Positions 1 to 7,754 of a DNA stretch of 60,763 bases are shown here, piece by piece (position 1 is the first letter of the stretch; every line of letters starts with the position of its first letter). Position numbers and translations under genes: made by a program. The notes beneath the pieces are model-generated. The model had not been told where the DNA came from and ran no database searches. It was given only the letters and a program-made list of their open reading frames with translations. The stretch covers positions 1 through 60,763 of the forward strand of contig PLYN01000002.1 of assembly GCA_003151815.1 (NCBI GenBank), read 5' to 3'. The DNA comes from Bacteroidota bacterium (lineage in GTDB: Bacteria > Bacteroidota > Bacteroidia > 2-12-FULL-35-15).

Positions 1-169
1 TTGTTTATTAATCGAACTCAGGTTAATAAGTAACCCATCCACCTATATTGCAGATTGAGGAATAATAATCAATTATTTTCCTCAATTATCTCGAATTTTT
101 TATTTGCAAATGTAGATAGGAAAATAAAAAACAATTTTGTAATTTTCAAAAAAATTTAAAAGATGAAAA

Positions 170-330
170 AAAGTTTACTGTTTTATGTAATCATTATTGG
201 AATGTTTACAAGCCTTATGTGGCAGCTCTGTTTTTAACTGCATGAAATAAACTCCACTTGGTTGGAGAACTCAAATCAATTTGAATGCTGGAAGAGGGCT
301 AAATCAAATCCATTTCCAATAATAATTAAG
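170..330 (-). pseudogene. Decayed remnant of a T9SS type A sorting domain
   Basis: No intact gene is present at 1-373, but minus-strand translation gives pieces of a Por secretion C-terminal domain in different frames: GFDLALFQ, then QIDLSS, then QPSGVYFMQLKTE. The last piece matches the conserved 'LPSGVYFxxLKTE' end of type A sorting domains. At least two frameshifts separate the pieces, so this is a relic of an exported protein. On the plus strand the 24-codon ORF starting at 164 looks like a signal peptide but is probably coincidental. I see no other feature in 1-170 beyond a possible minus-strand -7 box at 107-114. Confidence 0.55.
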
Positions 331-373
331 TTTTTCATTGTTGTTATTTCTAATTTCCATTTTATTAATAGGA

Positions 374-1747
374 TCATTTATTTTTGCCTTTAGTCTTAGC
401 AAGATCTTTATTTAACCATTCAATGTATTTCGATAGTTGAGAGACTAAATAATATGGCAGATTCAATAAGTGATATTTTTTGCCACTCGGTGTTAACACT
501 TTCGTTACCAGCAACTCTCCAGCATAAAAACGAATAGCAATATTACTCGGCGATTCATCCATAAATATGTGTAAGGATTTTAGTTTACCCTCTTTGCCGG
601 ATTTCACTTCTATCGGAATCAATTTACCATCATGAGCTATTATATAATCAACTTCTGCGGTTGATGTTTTTTTTTCTCGCACCCAGAAATTTAAAGCGCT
701 AAGTGCATTATAATTACACGATAGTAATTCCTGACCTACTAAATGTTCAATTACTGTTCCTTGATAAACATTATTTAAATCAGTAGTTCCAATTATTTCT
801 TTTTGTAAGCCGGCAGCATAATTCATTAAGCCGGTATCTAATAATTGTAATCTGGGTGATTTTTTCAGCTCAGGAACAATTGGCAATTTGACACTGCTTG
901 TCGGGTAAATTAAACTTAGTAGCAAAGCCTTCTCTAATGTTCTTAGCGCTTCTCCCATTTCTTTTGAACCATAACTGGATTTACCAAAGCCTTGAAATTT
1001 TATTCGTTTTCCAGCCTCAAAATAACTTGCTTTGATAACATGCCTGATGCTTTGCACTTGTGCATTGCTTTGTGCGTATTTCTCTACGTCATCCATATAG
1101 GAAGCGATCAATGAGTCGTATAAAGTTTTTAACGAAGTAATATCTTTCGTTTCTGCGTATTCCTTAACAATTTCGGGCATACCACCAATTAGCGCGTATG
1201 TATGAAATAGGTTTAATAATTTTTCATGTGCAAAAACTTTTAATGGAATATTATTTACTTGCTCTAACGCTGATGTTTCACCTATGGCTTCCAAAAACTC
1301 TATGAAAGAAACAGGTCTGACAACTAGAAATTCAACCCTGCCAACCGGAAAACTTAATTTGGTATTGAAAATTGTTTCCAATAGAGAACCAGCTGCAATA
1401 ACCGGAATCTCTGGCATCTGTTCGAAAAAAAAACGTAAAATATTACATGCTTCGGGTACTTCCTGAATCTCATCTATGAATAATAAGGTCTTTTTTCTTT
1501 TTGAATACTCTTTGTCTTTTAAAAAAAACAAAGCTTGGACAAGTGTTTCCAGATCCTTAAAGTCATCAAATGGTTTTCGGTCGGCAGGAAGTTCTAAGTT
1601 TAAGTAAATGTATTGATCAAATTTTTGGGCAAATTGATTTACAAGGGTAGTTTTGCCAACCTGCCGCGCACCTCTCATTACTAAAGGTTTTCTGTTATTT
1701 TTTTTAGCCCATATTTCGAGCTCTTGTATTACGCTTCTTTTAAACAT
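374..1747 (-). CDS. AAA_14 / DUF4143 family ATP-binding protein
   Basis: A 457-residue protein with an N-terminal P-loop ATPase domain. Walker A is GARQVGKTT at residues 26-34 and Walker B is LLFIDEIQ near 88-95; a DUF4143 domain covers about 200-390. The family is widespread in Bacteroidota, often carried as variable accessory genes. Its biochemical role is poorly defined, and toxin-antitoxin, DNA-related or mobile functions have been suggested. The start at 1747 lies 4 nt downstream of a promoter-like repeat, so the message would be nearly leaderless. The gene appears monocistronic. Family assignment is secure; function is not. Confidence 0.9.
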   Translation of the reverse strand: MFKRSVIQELEIWAKKNNRKPLVMRGARQVGKTTLVNQFAQKFDQYIYLNLELPADRKPFDDFKDLETLVQALFFLKDKEYSKRKKTLLFIDEIQEVPEACNILRFFFEQMPEIPVIAAGSLLETIFNTKLSFPVGRVEFLVVRPVSFIEFLEAIGETSALEQVNNIPLKVFAHEKLLNLFHTYALIGGMPEIVKEYAETKDITSLKTLYDSLIASYMDDVEKYAQSNAQVQSIRHVIKASYFEAGKRIKFQGFGKSSYGSKEMGEALRTLEKALLLSLIYPTSSVKLPIVPELKKSPRLQLLDTGLMNYAAGLQKEIIGTTDLNNVYQGTVIEHLVGQELLSCNYNALSALNFWVREKKTSTAEVDYIIAHDGKLIPIEVKSGKEGKLKSLHIFMDESPSNIAIRFYAGELLVTKVLTPSGKKYHLLNLPYYLVSQLSKYIEWLNKDLAKTKGKNK

Positions 1748-1750
1748 GAC

Positions 1751-1831
1751 ACAAAGTTAGGGTAATTAATTCAATTATAATACACAAGGTTAGGGTAAAA
1801 TATTGAAAATACACATACAAAGTTAGGGTAA
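1751..1831 (-). promoter_or_regulatory. Three direct repeats at exact 33-bp spacing, each with a -7 box
   Basis: The 15-mer TTACCCTAACTTTGT (minus strand) occurs at 1751-1765 and 1817-1831, and with one mismatch at 1784-1798. The copies start exactly 33 bp apart, about three helical turns. Each contains TAACTTTG (TAACCTTG in the middle copy), which fits the Bacteroidota -7 consensus TAnnTTTG. The last copy ends 4 nt before the ATG of the AAA_14 ATPase. This could be a stacked promoter or an operator array read by a cooperative protein. Confidence 0.6.
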
Positions 1832-1870
1832 ATATTCCTTTGGTGGTCTTTGCTGGATATTTCATTTTCT

Positions 1871-2012
1871 CAGCCCCCACTTGACCAGCATTTTTAGCCC
1901 CACCATTAACCTGATGAAAGACCTGTGAAATCAATCGAATAAGACTATATTTGCAGGAGGAGCTATTTTTTTCGGTCAAGTGGGAGCTCTCAGTCTGAGA
2001 TTTCCAATACTT
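1871..2012. repeat. Dispersed repeat pair, possible IS-end relic, copy 1
   Basis: A minus-strand module at about 1872-1914 (GTGGGGCTAAAAATGC followed by GGTCAAGTGGG) is followed in inverted orientation by CGGTCAAGTGGGAG at 1973-1986. A small hairpin (CTCAG/CTGAG) and GATTTCCAAT come next. The same blocks occur fused at 6994-7060. They produce recurring translated fragments (GAKNAGQVG) in spurious ORFs. Two inverted copies with a roughly 60-bp centre suggest a collapsed mobile element, but no transposase is present. The 1748-2048 stretch holds nothing else I can support. Confidence 0.45.
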
Positions 2013-2048
2013 TAATTATTCATGTGTAAAAAGCATTATTGCTTTTTC

Positions 2049-3056
2049 TCAGTTTTGGGTGTTTATTGTGCTTCCTTTGTTCGACTGATTAAACTTTATT
2101 GCAAGACATACCTCGTGGGCATTGAGCCCCGTGGTATAACTGCTAATCTTAGATGTCACGATATCATAGCTGTAGCAGACATAAAATGTTTTATGTTCAA
2201 AGCCAATAGAACAAGCAATAGCATCCGTTCTGCGGTACCATGCACCTACAATTAGTTTTGATCCGGCTTCTCCAATATGATAATCCATCAGCAATCCGGC
2301 TGATATATTTTCATTTCCATTTTGCGAATTGACAATAAAATTGGGTGTGAAATCAATTTTTTTATTTCCAAATATTTTAACCCCTCCCTGAAATGAATAA
2401 CGGGCTGGAAGCCTTCCGTTAGCAGCCGTGAATGATTCATTCGGCTGGTTCAGGTGAAATGCGGATACACCAAGATACGCATTGAGTTTTGAAAAATCTC
2501 TGTCGGGATTGTAGTACCACATTGCACCGGCTCCCAGATCGGGGTAAGCAACTTTCTGATTTAAAACAGGATCATTGTTTGGATTGCTGGCACTGTAAGA
2601 TCCAAGCACATACTGATTGTCGAAAGAAAGATTGTTTGTATTTAGAGATTTCTGAACATACCCGCCCATCACAGAAAAGCTTAAATGACCGGCGTCTGAA
2701 ATTTGTAAGTTATAACCTATTGCCAATGATGCATCCAGCGATTTGAGTGCGCCAGCCTGATCCTGCATTACATTCACCCCCACATCTAATTTCTTTCTCC
2801 CTTTCCCTTCCTTTATATAAATAGGATAAAGTGCGCTGAAAGAAGCTGTATTGTATCCATTACCCATTGAAGACCATTGATTTCTATAATGAAGTATGAA
2901 TTTCATATCTTCATTCATTCCCATTAGAGCCGGATTTAATTTTAATGGATTTGCAAGAGGCTGAGAAAATCTCATATCTTGAGCAAAGATCGAAAAGGTT
3001 AAGATCGTTGCAATTATTGTCAATACTATTTTTTGAAAAATATAGAATGTTTTCAT
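2049..3056 (-). CDS. PorP/SprF family type IX secretion system membrane protein
   Basis: A 335-residue outer-membrane beta-barrel protein. The signal peptide is hydrophobic and ends around SIFAQ (residues 22-26). The mature N-terminus DMRFSQPLANPLKLNPALMG is the family hallmark. In gliding Bacteroidota, SprF-type proteins are needed for secretion and surface attachment of specific type-B CTD proteins such as SprB. The gene lies 48 bp downstream of, and co-directional with, a type-B CTD gene, so it is probably that protein's dedicated partner. Alternating hydrophobic strands continue to the end, and the C-terminus (about 308-335) is polar. Confident at family level. Confidence 0.93.
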   Translation of the reverse strand: MKTFYIFQKIVLTIIATILTFSIFAQDMRFSQPLANPLKLNPALMGMNEDMKFILHYRNQWSSMGNGYNTASFSALYPIYIKEGKGRKKLDVGVNVMQDQAGALKSLDASLAIGYNLQISDAGHLSFSVMGGYVQKSLNTNNLSFDNQYVLGSYSASNPNNDPVLNQKVAYPDLGAGAMWYYNPDRDFSKLNAYLGVSAFHLNQPNESFTAANGRLPARYSFQGGVKIFGNKKIDFTPNFIVNSQNGNENISAGLLMDYHIGEAGSKLIVGAWYRRTDAIACSIGFEHKTFYVCYSYDIVTSKISSYTTGLNAHEVCLAIKFNQSNKGSTINTQN

Positions 3057-3104
3057 AGTAGTCGTAAATTTTTTTTATTTTTAATTTATCGAATTGATGA
3101 ATAT

Positions 3105-5222
3105 TTATTTGATTAAATTTACTAATCCTTTTTCATCCACAGGTTTTCCATCTGTCATCACACCTTTTACTATATAAGCATATGCTCCCTGAGGCATTTG
3201 TTCGCCGGTGCTTTGGCGCGTTCCGTCCCATCCTTGTTTTATATCTGTTGTGCTGAAAAGTTGCTCTCCCCAGCAACTGAAGACTGCAAATTGCAAATGC
3301 AAAATACCGCTTCCACGAACAAAGAGCACATCATTTGCACCGTTGCCATCGGGAGTGAAGGCCATTGGCAACCAAACCGAAGCGTTTATTACATACACCT
3401 TCATCGTATCCGTATTGATGCAGCCATACACATCTATAACTGTTACTGTATAATCTGTAGTATCAACCGGATCTGCAACCGGATCAAAGATGCCGATATT
3501 GTTCAAGCCTTTTGATGGTGACCAGACATATTGAATTCCGCCCGTTGCAGTTAACTGTGTGCTTGAGCCAATAGTGATCGTATCATTAGGTCCAGCCTCC
3601 GCAAGCGGTAATTGATGAACAGTAACTTTTACATTATCTGTTACAATAGGGCAACTTACACCAGAAGTTAAATAATCACCTGATACTGTTACTTTATAAG
3701 TAGTAGTTGAATCAGGGCTTGCAACCGGATTTGGTAAAGTAATGCTGCTCAATCCTGCCGCCGGTGACCATATATAACGCTGTCCTTTCAGGATGCCTGC
3801 ACCAATTTGAATACTGTCATAACGACAAATGACCCCGTCAACTCCAGCATTAGGAATTAAAGAAGGTAACATAGTTACATTGATGGTATCTGTATTGATA
3901 CAACCTGTAGCTAAAGTCGTTACCGTAACAAAATATTGTGAGTTACCTGCAATCGGAGCAGAAACAGGGTTGGATATACCGCCGGCAGATAGGGTAGAAG
4001 TAGGGAACCATTTATATGTGTTACCGGCAATAGCGGCACTTCCTATTTGAACACTTGTATTAGGACAAATTATGGTATCCATCCCGGCATTCGCAAGGGG
4101 TAAAGCATTTATTGTTATAATAGTTTGAGTAGCCGTTTTGGTACAAACACCATCATAAACCGTAACTGTTACTGTTTTATCTCCTCCAGAAGCATAACTT
4201 ATTCCTTTAGGGTTTTCGGATGTAGATAGTTTAGGAGAAGCATCTGCTCCTAGATCCCATGCGTATGACCAGTTTCCACCGGTACTTCCGGTATTTGTAT
4301 AGTCAACTTCAGCTCCAACACATTTTGGTGCATTGGAAGTAAAAGTAGCGGTAGGTGTTTGATTAACGTTAATAGTTTGTGTGATGGAATTAGAACAACC
4401 TGTAGTTGAATTGGTAATAAGGAAAGATACTATTTTAGAACCGGCTGTGGAGTATATCACTCCTGTCGGATTTTGCAATGCCAAAGTTGCAGGGGTTGCC
4501 GCCGAACCAAAATTCCAGGAATAAGCAGTTGCCCCAGAAGTAGTATCCGTGTCGGTAAAATCAACGGGTAAACCCGTACATTGAGGTGCTGTTGAAGTAA
4601 AGCTGGCATCAGGTGTTGACTTTATCGAAATATTTTGAGTTACGGTATTTATACAACCTACTGAATTAATGATTTGAAAGGTTACCGTTTTTGTTCCAGC
4701 TACAGCATACACAATACCTTTAGGATTTTCTGCTGTTGAAATTCTAGGGCTTGCATTGGCACCAAAGTCCCAATTATATTTTAAAGAATCCTGACCTGAA
4801 TTGCTTGCTGTATTTGTATAATCTACAGGAACATTAACACATTTTGGGGCTGTTGATGTAAAACTTACATTTGGTTTCGGAGTGATGTTAACGACTTTAG
4901 TAACAGTTGTGCCTCCACCACCACAGCCACCACCGCACCCAAATCCTCCAGGGTTAGTTACAGTTAATACAACATTAAAAGGACCGGCAGTTGCAAAAAT
5001 ATGGATCGGGTCTTGTGAATTGGAAGTAGGTGATCCATCACCAAAATTCCATTTAAAAGTTAAACAACCATTGTTGCTCGTTCCATTGTAAGCAAAATTA
5101 ATGGTAACAGGTAAACCTGTACAATTATCACTTGAAATAGTGAAATCTGCGACACACTGTGCTTTTATCACCTTACTGCTTAGCAAGGTGATACAAAAAA
5201 ATAAAATAGTTAATTTCTTCAT
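3105..5222 (-). CDS. PKD-repeat surface protein with T9SS type B (gliding-associated) C-terminal domain
   Basis: A 705-residue secreted protein. Residues 1-21 form a signal peptide (MKKLTILFFCITLL then SKVIKAQ). A first PKD-like domain carries FKWNFGDGSP, followed by an unusual Cys/Gly cluster (GGFGCGGGCGGGG, about residue 93-105). Several PKD/Ig-like repeats follow, marked by YNWDFG, YSWNFG and YAWDLG. The last ~95 residues are a gliding-motility-associated C-terminal domain (AFTPDGNGANDVL ... WDGT ... GLVNLIK) that directs type IX secretion. It is the likely cargo of the PorP/SprF protein encoded just downstream. No enzymatic domain is visible, so an adhesin role is inferred. Confidence 0.9.
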   Translation of the reverse strand: MKKLTILFFCITLLSSKVIKAQCVADFTISSDNCTGLPVTINFAYNGTSNNGCLTFKWNFGDGSPTSNSQDPIHIFATAGPFNVVLTVTNPGGFGCGGGCGGGGTTVTKVVNITPKPNVSFTSTAPKCVNVPVDYTNTASNSGQDSLKYNWDFGANASPRISTAENPKGIVYAVAGTKTVTFQIINSVGCINTVTQNISIKSTPDASFTSTAPQCTGLPVDFTDTDTTSGATAYSWNFGSAATPATLALQNPTGVIYSTAGSKIVSFLITNSTTGCSNSITQTINVNQTPTATFTSNAPKCVGAEVDYTNTGSTGGNWSYAWDLGADASPKLSTSENPKGISYASGGDKTVTVTVYDGVCTKTATQTIITINALPLANAGMDTIICPNTSVQIGSAAIAGNTYKWFPTSTLSAGGISNPVSAPIAGNSQYFVTVTTLATGCINTDTINVTMLPSLIPNAGVDGVICRYDSIQIGAGILKGQRYIWSPAAGLSSITLPNPVASPDSTTTYKVTVSGDYLTSGVSCPIVTDNVKVTVHQLPLAEAGPNDTITIGSSTQLTATGGIQYVWSPSKGLNNIGIFDPVADPVDTTDYTVTVIDVYGCINTDTMKVYVINASVWLPMAFTPDGNGANDVLFVRGSGILHLQFAVFSCWGEQLFSTTDIKQGWDGTRQSTGEQMPQGAYAYIVKGVMTDGKPVDEKGLVNLIK

Positions 5223-5412
5223 TTAAAAAATATTTTAAAAATCAATTTCCTTTAACATTAAGATCATTATTTACGAATTTATAATATTTTACGTTAAAAA
5301 CAAATATTTTATTGTAATGCGAGCAAGGCAGTAAAATAAACCGTGTTGAAATTTTTTTAAGAGAGGTTGTTGGATATTTCACAGGCAGAGACCCAAACAC
5401 CAACTTTTATCT

Positions 5413-6717
5413 TTATCTTATTAACTGGACAAAGCCTTTTGTTGACATATTACTAATGGCATTAGAATTAGGCTCTAACACATAATAGTATGTGCCTTCA
5501 GTACATTCAATACCCAATTTATTATATCCATTCCAACTATTACTTAAAGTTTCTGTTTCAAATACTTTTACTCCCCAAATATTAAAAACAGAAACAGATT
5601 TTATATTGTTTCCCGCATTATTAATGACAAACAAATCATTTACATTATCATTGTTAGGTGTAAAAACATTTGGTGCAATTACTTCACCTTGACTTACAAT
5701 AGGATGACTTACAATAGGAATAGGGCATTCAGGAGAATTTATTGCAGAACATGAAAATGGTTGAGATGTGGAAAGTGTAATCAGTTTATTTTCACTTTGA
5801 ACATTATCAACGACTATTGAATTTTCGGTAAAATTTGTTGACCATAAATAAGAATCTGCAGTAATTTTGGAAGTTAGCGTCATAATTTGATTGTTGCACT
5901 CCATTATAATTGAATTAAATATTATAGATGTATCAGAACTGGCTTTACAACCCGAAGCATTTGTAATTGTTAATGAATAATTTTTGGTTGTATTAGGAAC
6001 CTCAATAGAAGAAGTGGTATTGCCTGTGGACCATGAATATGAGCTTGCAGTATTGGATTTAAGTTTTATAGAGTCGCCAATACAACCTAGGCTAATTGTA
6101 GGTTTTAATGCTCTTTGTATTGAAATTGAAGATTTATAATTGGCGCTTGTATCTTTTGGGTTTGAGGATATTATCCGAAGATAATACGTGCCATTCTTAA
6201 TATTATTGGGTATTGTACCTATAATGGTTTGGGCACTTCCGCCTCCTGTCGGTAACCCACCACCTATTAATCCACCACCTGCTAAGCCTCCTACTAAACT
6301 TCCTAAAATACCCCCTATAACATCTATTGGACTTCCTCCAGGTTGCGTAGCTCCGATATTGACAGGCGGATTACTTGTTGTTCCTAGACCTGCACCTAAG
6401 CCTCCTCCTAAACCTCCCAATAATCCTCCCAGCAGCCCCCCTAAGCCCCCGGTAGGATCTGTTACCAATTGGGCTGTTAATACATTGTTAGAACCGAAGA
6501 CTCCTAAAGTATCAATAGTGATCAATAACTGATCATTAGGGCAAGCAGAAATCGGCAAAGATATGCCAATGGTACCACCAATAACAGTTGTCGCAAGAGC
6601 AGTGGTATTAGCAGTTAAAGTTGTTACATTGGAAATAGTTAAACTACTTTGCGCTTTTGCATTAATTGCAAAACATAACAATAAACAAAAAAGAAGAAGA
6701 ATTGAAATATATCTCAT
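5413..6717 (-). CDS. Gly/Leu-rich secreted protein with T9SS type B C-terminal domain
   Basis: A 434-residue exported protein. The signal peptide ends at INAKAQ (about residue 23). Residues ~88-165 are extremely Gly/Leu-rich (blocks such as GGLLGGLLGGLGGGLG and GGLAGGGLIGGGL), a flexible or hydrophobic low-complexity insertion. An Ig/PKD-like segment with SYSWSTGN and SYLWSTNF follows, then a type-B sorting domain (APNVFTPNNDNVNDLF ... SWNGYN ... KGFVQLIR). It is the second type-B cargo beside the PorP/SprF gene and was probably secreted by the same route. A minus-strand -7 box TAAATTTG lies at 6742-6749, 25 bp upstream of the start. The 190-bp gap at 5223-5412 shows nothing recognisable. Confidence 0.85.
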   Translation of the reverse strand: MRYISILLLFCLLLCFAINAKAQSSLTISNVTTLTANTTALATTVIGGTIGISLPISACPNDQLLITIDTLGVFGSNNVLTAQLVTDPTGGLGGLLGGLLGGLGGGLGAGLGTTSNPPVNIGATQPGGSPIDVIGGILGSLVGGLAGGGLIGGGLPTGGGSAQTIIGTIPNNIKNGTYYLRIISSNPKDTSANYKSSISIQRALKPTISLGCIGDSIKLKSNTASSYSWSTGNTTSSIEVPNTTKNYSLTITNASGCKASSDTSIIFNSIIMECNNQIMTLTSKITADSYLWSTNFTENSIVVDNVQSENKLITLSTSQPFSCSAINSPECPIPIVSHPIVSQGEVIAPNVFTPNNDNVNDLFVINNAGNNIKSVSVFNIWGVKVFETETLSNSWNGYNKLGIECTEGTYYYVLEPNSNAISNMSTKGFVQLIR

Positions 6718-6741
6718 GTTAAATTATAATTATCAATTTTT

Positions 6742-6749
6742 CAAATTTA
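6742..6749 (-). promoter_or_regulatory. Putative -7 promoter box (TAAATTTG) for the Gly/Leu-rich T9SS protein
   Basis: TAAATTTG on the minus strand matches TAnnTTTG, 24 nt upstream of the ATG at 6717. No good -33 TTG is visible at the usual spacing. Confidence 0.4.
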
Positions 6750-6840
6750 AGATTTAGGAAATGGATTATTTTAAAAACCAATCTTATAATAAGTATACGA
6801 AATTAAAATCAAAATAGTTGGGGTAAAATGAATTGAAATA

Positions 6841-6993
6841 CTATAATCCAATTGAACGTTCTATTGTAAGATGGTGAATATTATATTCAATTTCACGTTG
6901 TTCAAGAAATAAAAAGTATTCATTTAGTGTTTTTGCATTTCTTTCTAGTATCCTATTTAAAATTTCTTCCTTATATATACCAAGGAACTTCAT
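6841..6993 (-). CDS. Small unrecognised ORF (50 aa)
   Basis: An ATG at 6993 opens a 50-codon frame (MKFLGIYKEEILNRILERNA..., ending ERSIGL). It is charged and helical, and its composition looks coding. It abuts the dispersed repeat at 6994-7060 on its 5' side, so it may be a fragment left by the same mobile element. I do not recognise the family. Low confidence that it is expressed. Confidence 0.3.
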   Translation of the reverse strand: MKFLGIYKEEILNRILERNAKTLNEYFLFLEQREIEYNIHHLTIERSIGL

Positions 6994-7060
6994 CACCAGT
7001 TTAACGGTGGGGGCTAAAAATGCCGGTCAAGTGGGGTCTCGCATTGCGGGATTTCCAATC
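6994..7060 (+). repeat. Dispersed repeat, copy 2
   Basis: It contains GGTGGGGGCTAAAAATGC then CGGTCAAGTGGGG, a near-palindromic hairpin (TCTCGCATTGCGGGA) and GATTTCCAAT. It matches the split copy at 1871-2012. The hairpin stem differs in sequence between copies but keeps its pairing, suggesting a constrained structure. The rest of 6720-7200 holds no other supported feature. Confidence 0.45.
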
Positions 7061-7200
7061 TATTATCCACTTTTTTTCCAAAAGGAGAGGAGAACGAATC
7101 CAAAACACGGTTATATGATATATGTCAGTTTGTCTCATGATTTAGCTCATAACCTATGCTCTTTTCACATTTGTAATCTTGTACTGTCAAAAAGCAATAT

Positions 7201-7284
7201 ATGAAAGCAACCCTTGCACCAACAGATTTCTCGAAACAATCAAACAACGCAATAACTTATGTAGAGAAAAGCTTTGATAAATAA
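7201..7284 (+). pseudogene. Stump of a universal stress protein (UspA family)
   Basis: A 27-codon frame, MKATLAPTDFSKQSNNAITY then VEKSFDK, matches the first beta-strand and helix of UspA-domain proteins (consensus ILVPTDFSxxSxxA). It stops after helix 1, so almost the whole domain is missing. A normal Bacteroidota Usp is about 140 or 280 aa. Genes of this type often sit with hypoxia or stress regulons, which fits the neighbourhood. It could still act as a leader peptide, but a truncated relic is the simplest reading. Confidence 0.55.
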
Positions 7285-7319
7285 AACTAAAATTATAACT
7301 AAACTAAAAAACAAACAAA

Positions 7320-7658
7320 ATGACAACAGAAAACAATTTTACAGGAACATCTGAAACATTGAAAGATAATGTAGCTAAAGGTATGAATTGGATGCAAGAT
7401 ACTAACACGAAATTAGTTGAAATACAAAAACAACAAATGAAAACGGCAACCGATATGTTTAATAAAGTTTTAGCAACTTCTCAAATAGATGTGACTAATA
7501 ACTTAAATAATTCTATCAGTACTTCAAGTAAAGCAATATCTGAACTTTTTCAAAAAAACATTGAAAGAGCTACTGAATTGTTAAAAACTGCAATGAAACC
7601 GGTAACTGAATTAACTAAATTTTCAGATAAGGATATACACACAACAAAAATCAAGTAA
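7320..7658 (+). CDS. Phasin-like amphipathic helical protein (112 aa)
   Basis: A soluble, Cys-free, almost wholly helical protein rich in Lys, Thr, Asn and Gln. The spacing of hydrophobic residues (TETLKDNVAKGMNWMQDTNT, then QKQQMKTATDMFNKVL) suggests amphipathic helices or a coiled coil. The layout recalls phasins or other lipid- or granule-coating proteins, but no diagnostic motif is present. A larger protein of the same style lies at 10946-11542. The start is a clear ATG after an A-rich leader; no SD is visible. Function is unknown; phasin-like is inference from composition. Confidence 0.7.
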   Translation: MTTENNFTGTSETLKDNVAKGMNWMQDTNTKLVEIQKQQMKTATDMFNKVLATSQIDVTNNLNNSISTSSKAISELFQKNIERATELLKTAMKPVTELTKFSDKDIHTTKIK

Positions 7659-7754
7659 AGCTAATATAATACGAACTAAAATAAGGAGAATTAATAGATT
7701 CAAATAGTTTTTAAAACTTATTTGGTATTATAAATAAACTAAAAATTTACTAAA

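Noticed and set aside
1740-1979. 79-codon minus-strand ORF
   Set aside because: It is the translated iteron array and dispersed repeat (TLTL... and GAKNAGQVG); no independent coding signal.
6188-6532. 114-codon Pro-rich plus-strand ORF
   Set aside because: It is the reverse complement of the Gly/Leu-rich region of the T9SS protein; Gly codons read as Pro on the other strand.
7007-7204. 65-codon plus-strand ORF
   Set aside because: Its N-terminus is the translated dispersed repeat (GAKNAGQVG) and the rest has no protein-like composition.
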